DNA from: JAEYOM01 sp036260935
GTDB lineage: Bacteria; Bacillota; Clostridia; Acetivibrionales; DTU013
NCBI GenBank assembly: GCA_036260935.1
Contig: DATALQ010000018.1
Location: 1-64,000, forward strand
Length of the DNA: 64,000 bases
Direction: 5' to 3'
The translations under genes were made by a program, and so were the position numbers. Every line of letters starts with the position of its first letter. The first letter of the stretch is position 1. The notes beneath the pieces were generated by a model, which saw only the letters and a list, made by a program, of their open reading frames with translations, ran no database searches and had not been told where the DNA came from. Below, piece after piece: positions 59,591 through 64,000 of the stretch.

Positions 59591-60283
59591 ATGGCGGCTT
59601 ATATTACCAATAAGATTGGAGAAGGCTTTTATTCTATTGAACAGGATTTTGTCCGCAGTTTTCTGATTGAAGGGGACAGGGAAGCTCTTCTGGTCGACAC
59701 CGGAATCGGCGGAGGCAATCTGAAACAATGCGTGGAGGAGATAACAAAACTCCCGGTAACCGTCATATTCACACATGCGGACGGTGACCACATTGGTGAC
59801 GCCGGACAGTTTGAGCGGCGTTTCATGCATCCTAGCGAATTCGACTATTACAGGAATAAAAATAAAAATTCTGTTCCTATGGAGCCCATCTGGGAGGGCG
59901 ATATCATCGATCTGGGCAGCTACCGCTTTGAAGTGATACTGATACCGGGCCATACTCCGGGCAGTATCGCGTTGCTCGAAAGGGAAAAACGTTTTCTCAT
60001 CGGAGGGGACAGTATTCAAACCGGCAGCATATATATGTTTGGAGACGGGCGCAATTTCCATGCCTACCGTGCCAGCATGAAGAAGCTGCAGGGCAGAATC
60101 GGGGATTTCGATACGGTATACGCGTCCCATAGTGCTCTTTCTGTAAAGGCGGATATGATTTATACACTTTATGAGACCGCCGGCAGGATAATGAATAATG
60201 AAATTGCCGGGATACCGGAACAGCGTTTCGATGGGAAAGTAAAATGTTATCAGGCCAATGGCGTGAGCTTTTATGCAATATGA
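59591..60283 (+). CDS. MBL-fold metallo-hydrolase
   Basis: The 230-residue protein is a metallo-beta-lactamase-fold enzyme: LLVDTGIGGG, the metal motif THADGDHIGD, the later histidine in PGHTPGSIALLE and aspartate in LIGGDSIQTG, and SHSAL near the end. In the first motif the second histidine of HxHxDH is aspartate (H-A-D-G-D-H), a variant seen in some clostridial members that may still bind two metals. Substrate unknown. ATG 59591 is chosen; GGGGTG lies upstream. Confidence 0.88.
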   Translation: MAAYITNKIGEGFYSIEQDFVRSFLIEGDREALLVDTGIGGGNLKQCVEEITKLPVTVIFTHADGDHIGDAGQFERRFMHPSEFDYYRNKNKNSVPMEPIWEGDIIDLGSYRFEVILIPGHTPGSIALLEREKRFLIGGDSIQTGSIYMFGDGRNFHAYRASMKKLQGRIGDFDTVYASHSALSVKADMIYTLYETAGRIMNNEIAGIPEQRFDGKVKCYQANGVSFYAI

Positions 60284-60354
60284 GTTTTTTGCGCTTTAAA
60301 TTCCACTTATATTAATTGAAATTGAATAAACGGGAACATATACTTGAAATAGAC

Positions 60355-60399
60355 GCAGTAATCGTAGTAATCGCAGTAATCGCAGTAACCACAGCAATC
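60355..60399 (+). repeat. 9-bp tandem repeat before the isomerase gene
   Basis: Five 9-bp units related to GCAGTAATC run up to the GGAGG of the next gene. The repeat lies in the 5' untranslated region, so copy number could alter spacing or leader structure. Confidence 0.75.
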
Positions 60400-60415
60400 A
60401 CAGGAGGAATGTGAC

Positions 60416-61816
60416 ATGGATGAAATTGTTCTCGGCTTTGCGCCCACAAGGAGAAGCATATTTTCGGCGCCGGACGCCGTCAGGTTTACCGGCTTGACGC
60501 GTAACAGGCTGCAAGAGCTCGGTGTTACTTTTGTTGACATAGATGATATCTCGGAGGATGGCCTGCTTCATAATGAGGAAGACAGAATAAAAATCGCAGC
60601 CAAATTCAAGGAAGCCAGGGTTGACGGCCTGTTCTTTCCGCACGGTAATTTCGGGACGGAATACGAGGTTGCACGGCTAGCAAAGGAACTGAATGTGCCT
60701 GTGCTTATCTGGGGGCCGAGAGACGAGCGCCCGGATGAAAACGGCATACGTCTGAGAGACAGCCAGTGCGGTTTGTTTGCGACGGGCAAGGTACTGCGCC
60801 GCTTTCAGGTGCCGTTTACCTATCTGTGCAACTGCCGTCTGTCCGATCCGGAATTCGAAAGGGGAGTCAGAAATTTCCTGGCGGTATGCAGCGCAGTAAA
60901 GGCATTCCGCTCCATAAGGATACTGCAGATCGGCCCCAGACCTTTTGACTTCTGGTCGACCATGTGCAATGAAGGGGAGCTGCTTGAAAAGTTCAATATA
61001 CAGCTTGCTCCGATCCCTATGCCGGAACTCTCGGCAGAGGTTAAAAAGGCAAAACGGGAAGGTTCCGAAGTTAAAAAGGTCATTTCCTATTGCAAAGAGA
61101 ATTTTGATATCAAAATAAAGGATGACGAACTGGAAAGTGTTGCGGCATTAAAAGTGGCTGTGCGGACGCTTGCCGGCAAATATGGCTGCAGGGCCGTTGC
61201 TATCCAGTGCTGGAACGCGCTTCAGGATGAGCTTGGCATTATGCCGTGTGCGGCCAACAGCTTGCTGAATGAGGAAGGTCTCCCCGTTGTATGTGAAACG
61301 GATATACACGGGGCGATAACAGCAATTTTGTGTGAAGCGGCAGGAATGGGCGAAGCCCGCACGTTCTTCGCGGATTGGACGGTACGCCATCCGGACAATG
61401 AGAACGGTGAATTGTTGCAGCATTGCGGGCCCTGGCCTGTTTCCTGCGCACGCTGCAAACCGGCGATCGGATACCCTCTTGCCTTCTCGCACCCGGGTGC
61501 GGTCGAATTCGAGGCAAAGCACGGCGATATGACACTCTGCCGTTTTGACGGAGACAATGGTGAATATTCCCTGCTTCTTGGAAATGCCAGGGGTGTAGAA
61601 GGACCGTATACCAAGGGAACCTACGTATGGGTGGAGGTAAAGAATCTGAAGCGGCTGGAGGCAAAAATCGTCGAAGGGCCCTATATCCATCACTGCGTGG
61701 GAATTCACAAGGATGTGGTGCCTGTTCTTTATGAAGCGTGTAAATACATCGGAATAGCCCCCGACCTGTACGACAATAACGAAGAAGAGGTCAGGGCATA
61801 TATCAGAGGAGAATGA
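60416..61816 (+). CDS. L-fucose/L-arabinose isomerase family protein
   Basis: The 466-residue protein belongs to the fucose/arabinose isomerase-like superfamily: FAPTRRSIFSAPDA at the start, VDGLFFPHGNFGTEYEVARL, LIWGPRDERP, RILQIGPRPFDFWS, AIQCWNALQDELG, and CETDIHGAITAILCEAAG with metal-type acidic and histidine residues. Typical sugars are L-fucose or L-arabinose, but many members are uncharacterised. GGAGG lies eight bases before the ATG. A YesN-YesM regulator pair follows, so this is probably the first gene of a carbohydrate locus that continues beyond the window. Confidence 0.85.
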   Translation: MDEIVLGFAPTRRSIFSAPDAVRFTGLTRNRLQELGVTFVDIDDISEDGLLHNEEDRIKIAAKFKEARVDGLFFPHGNFGTEYEVARLAKELNVPVLIWGPRDERPDENGIRLRDSQCGLFATGKVLRRFQVPFTYLCNCRLSDPEFERGVRNFLAVCSAVKAFRSIRILQIGPRPFDFWSTMCNEGELLEKFNIQLAPIPMPELSAEVKKAKREGSEVKKVISYCKENFDIKIKDDELESVAALKVAVRTLAGKYGCRAVAIQCWNALQDELGIMPCAANSLLNEEGLPVVCETDIHGAITAILCEAAGMGEARTFFADWTVRHPDNENGELLQHCGPWPVSCARCKPAIGYPLAFSHPGAVEFEAKHGDMTLCRFDGDNGEYSLLLGNARGVEGPYTKGTYVWVEVKNLKRLEAKIVEGPYIHHCVGIHKDVVPVLYEACKYIGIAPDLYDNNEEEVRAYIRGE

Positions 61817-61860
61817 AACAGAGATGTACAATTTATTGTTTTATGTTAATATATCCATAT

Positions 61861-61880
61861 AAAACCATATATATGGTTTT
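61861..61880. terminator. 20-base perfect palindrome after the isomerase gene
   Basis: AAAACCATATATATGGTTTT is an exact palindrome 45 bases after the stop. As RNA it forms an A-U-rich hairpin ending in TTTT, a possible terminator; as DNA it could be an operator for the YesN-type gene that starts 50 bases later. Confidence 0.55.
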
Positions 61881-61929
61881 GTCTCTTTCGAGGCTGTGAT
61901 GACTTAACGTAAAAGATGGAGAGTACAAG

Positions 61930-63498
61930 GTGTATAAAGTATTGCTGGTCGATGACGAGCCATCCGCTATAGAACGCCTTTCAATGCTGGACTGGGGTCG
62001 GTTTGGGTTCACTGTTTGTGGGACTGCGCAGAACGGTGAGGACGCTTTGGAAATAATCAAGCTCTGTGATCCCGACCTCGTCGTTACCGATTTAAAAATG
62101 CCTGTGATAGACGGCCTGAAGCTCATTGGCATATGCAGTGAAATATTGAATTCAACTGCCAAATTTGTCATATTGAGCGGTTACGGTGAGTTTGCCTATG
62201 CCCAGGAAGCCATGAAATATAACGCCGCAGGTTATATACTCAAACCATTTGTCGATACCGAGCTTGAAGAGACCATTTCTAAAATGGCGCAGCTGATCCG
62301 GAATGACAGAATGAGCAGGGAATATACCGAACATCGCCTGGCATTTGTGGCAAGACAGACATTACGGCGTATAACGGAAGGCGAAGTCAAGGCGCAGCTG
62401 CTCGAAAGGGCTGCGATGTTTCTAGGCATTGTCAGCGACGATCCGATAAAATGCCTCCTCATAAATGCCGGTACTCATAAAACCGATGTCAGTATTGCGG
62501 ATGACAGGGCGATGCTTTCTAACAGAAGTCAGGTCAGAAAAATAATTGAGTCTTCGGTCGGCGAGTTCAGGTACAATCTCTTTGAAGACAGTGACGGCAG
62601 ATTTGGCCTTATATTATGTGAGAAGATGCCCTTTTACAATGCGGCCGGTTCCTTCTCCATGGAGCTTGCCGGGCAGTTAAAAGGCTTGACGGACGGTCCC
62701 GTCCTACTCTCCCTGAGCGCGCCGGCGGCAGGCGTGGCCATGCTTCCCGAGATATACAGGCAAAGCAGGAGGGCGCAGGACTTTGCATGGTTTTTCGGCG
62801 AGGGCTGCCTTGTCAGATATGAAGCCATACAGGACAAAAATATGGACGACCTGCCGTGCATGGAAAGCCCCCGGGAGCTGATCGAGGTCGTAAGCAGGGA
62901 GGCCGCCGACAGGATTGAACTAACCGTAAGGCACCTGTTTGGCAGGTTTATGGAAGGTATGAAAGCCCCCGGTTCTGTGAGAGCTTTCGTCAAGAACTTT
63001 GAATTTGAAGCCGTCAACCTGATTGACGGACTTAATGGCAGTCCGGACGATCTTGCCCGAATATCCGCGGATTTCGATAAAGTCGTGGAATCCCTTACAA
63101 TGAAGAAGCTTCAGGACTCATTTCTGGAATTGTGTCTTCAGCTGGCGTTAAAGCTCAACTCGCTCAAACAAAGCAGCAACCGTGATATCATATCCGAATT
63201 GAAAAATTATATCAGGAACAACTTTAACAAGGATATTACACTGAAAGAGCTTGCTTCGGTATTCTTCATGAACCCAATTTATTTGGGACAGCTTTTTAGA
63301 AAATCGACTGGAAAACAGTTCAATGAATATCTGCATGAAGTACGCATAGAAGAGGCGAAAAAGCTTTTGAAAAGGACCGGGATGAAAATATCTGAGATTG
63401 CTCTGGCTGTAGGCTATAACGACCCGAAGTATTTTCTGAGCAAGTTCAGGTCGATCGCGAAACAAGCCCCATCGGAGTATAAGCTGAACAATACCTGA
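61930..63498 (+). CDS. yesN: YesN-type response regulator with AraC output
   Basis: The 522-residue protein has an N-terminal receiver (VLLVDDEPSAIERL, phosphoacceptor D54 in VVTDLKMP, LSGYGEFAYAQEAMKY, YILKPF), a middle region of about 270 residues, and a C-terminal AraC helix-turn-helix (ITLKELASVFFMNPIYLGQLF, KISEIALAVGYNDPKYFLSKF). Translation starts with GTG, eight bases after GGAG. The partner kinase follows after 22 bases. Such pairs regulate nearby ABC sugar transporters and glycosidases in Firmicutes. Confidence 0.93.
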   Translation: MYKVLLVDDEPSAIERLSMLDWGRFGFTVCGTAQNGEDALEIIKLCDPDLVVTDLKMPVIDGLKLIGICSEILNSTAKFVILSGYGEFAYAQEAMKYNAAGYILKPFVDTELEETISKMAQLIRNDRMSREYTEHRLAFVARQTLRRITEGEVKAQLLERAAMFLGIVSDDPIKCLLINAGTHKTDVSIADDRAMLSNRSQVRKIIESSVGEFRYNLFEDSDGRFGLILCEKMPFYNAAGSFSMELAGQLKGLTDGPVLLSLSAPAAGVAMLPEIYRQSRRAQDFAWFFGEGCLVRYEAIQDKNMDDLPCMESPRELIEVVSREAADRIELTVRHLFGRFMEGMKAPGSVRAFVKNFEFEAVNLIDGLNGSPDDLARISADFDKVVESLTMKKLQDSFLELCLQLALKLNSLKQSSNRDIISELKNYIRNNFNKDITLKELASVFFMNPIYLGQLFRKSTGKQFNEYLHEVRIEEAKKLLKRTGMKISEIALAVGYNDPKYFLSKFRSIAKQAPSEYKLNNT

Positions 63499-63520
63499 TC
63501 AATCATAAAGGAGTTCATAA

Positions 63521-64000
63521 ATGAAACCGAGACTGGGTTTTTTCAACAGGATTAATGATATTCCTTTAAACTTCAAATTTATTTTGATTTATGTCGTTTG
63601 TATACTTATCCCCATAATCAGTGTGAATGCGGTGCTGCTCGACAGACTGCTGAAGGTCGTGTATGAAAGGGAGGAGAACAATTACAGAATTTCCTTCGAT
63701 AGAAGCAGGGCCGATATTGTGAAGCTTTTAGAGGGAGGCGTGTCGGTAACCCATTCTATAGCGACAGATAACACGGTTTACGGCATTCTGGAACGGTCCT
63801 TCAAAAGCCAAAATGAATATTACGAGGTGTACGTCAGTCAGTTGAGAAACAGGTTCGACCCAAATTTTGCGGCATACGATTATATCACCGGCATAAGTTT
63901 GTATATCGACAACCCTACGATAGTTTCCGGCGGAGTATACTTCCGCCTGGACGATAACGTCAAAAACACTTCCTGGTACAAGAAAATGGAAGCCACACGC
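63521..64000 (+). CDS. yesM: YesM-type sensor histidine kinase (partial)
   Basis: The first 160 residues are in the window; the frame stays open to the edge. A membrane helix lies at about 20-42 (FKFILIYVVCILIPIISVNA), followed by an extracytoplasmic sensor region, as in YesM-type kinases. The HAMP and kinase domains would follow outside. AAGGAG lies nine bases before the ATG. It is cotranscribed with the YesN gene. Confidence 0.85.
   Translation, partial: MKPRLGFFNRINDIPLNFKFILIYVVCILIPIISVNAVLLDRLLKVVYEREENNYRISFDRSRADIVKLLEGGVSVTHSIATDNTVYGILERSFKSQNEYYEVYVSQLRNRFDPNFAAYDYITGISLYIDNPTIVSGGVYFRLDDNVKNTSWYKKMEATR

Overview
The window looks like the chromosome of an anaerobic, endospore-type Clostridia (Firmicutes), probably near Ruminiclostridium/Acetivibrio. 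This rests on strong AAGGAGG-type ribosome sites, frequent GTG/TTG starts, SLH-domain surface proteins, an energy-converting [NiFe] hydrogenase, a tungsten aldehyde oxidoreductase and YesN/YesM regulators. No rRNA, tRNA, CRISPR array or transposase was found. The assignment is inference from gene content, not from a marker gene.

Layout. 1-1700 is an AT-rich accessory patch: the end of an ImmA/IrrE-like protein, a PIN-domain protein directly after it, an orphan two-helix membrane protein with a zinc ribbon, and a small reading frame that may be a gene remnant. 1851-10050 is a five-gene operon equivalent to E. coli yehQ/L/M/P (SWIM, MoxR AAA+, DUF5682, VWA) plus a HEAT-like protein; its function is unknown. 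10111-14789 holds two AraC regulators, a CheW plus soluble chemoreceptor pair, and hypB.

14790-38579 is the core: a tungsten/molybdenum and hydrogen-metabolism locus. A structured leader and a second promoter with a palindrome precede a polyferredoxin and aldehyde:ferredoxin oxidoreductase (AOR), then a MoaD-like carrier, a six-gene membrane-bound [NiFe] hydrogenase of the Ech/complex I type, hypA, a hypC-hypD fusion and a CBS-type pyrophosphatase. Mop and MogA/MoaB follow on the other strand. A second structured leader opens tupABC (tungstate uptake), followed by two moeA paralogues, moaA, moaC, a MOSC protein and moeB. The two leaders share the same conserved blocks and the same P2 and P3-type stems, and read as Moco/Tuco riboswitches. 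A motif near ATTATGTMAACC recurs at four places in front of these operons, suggesting a common regulator, possibly one of the AraC proteins. Together the genes would import tungstate, build the pyranopterin cofactor, load AOR, and couple reduced ferredoxin to H2 production and ion pumping.

38844-44322 is a metalloid/thiol-type stress locus: MarR and ArsR regulators with visible operators, two COG0701 permeases, a Cys-rich peptide, a ferredoxin, a small thioredoxin and a CoA-disulfide-reductase-like protein with a rhodanese domain. 44883-55892 holds a tRNA-dihydrouridine synthase, two SLH surface proteins (one of 1636 residues), a LUD protein and an SH3b-NlpC/P60 hydrolase. 56057-64000 holds a GGDEF-EAL protein, a HTH-like protein, a DUF3006 pseudogene, an MBL-fold hydrolase, a fucose/arabinose-isomerase-like protein, and a YesN regulator followed by a sensor kinase cut by the window edge.
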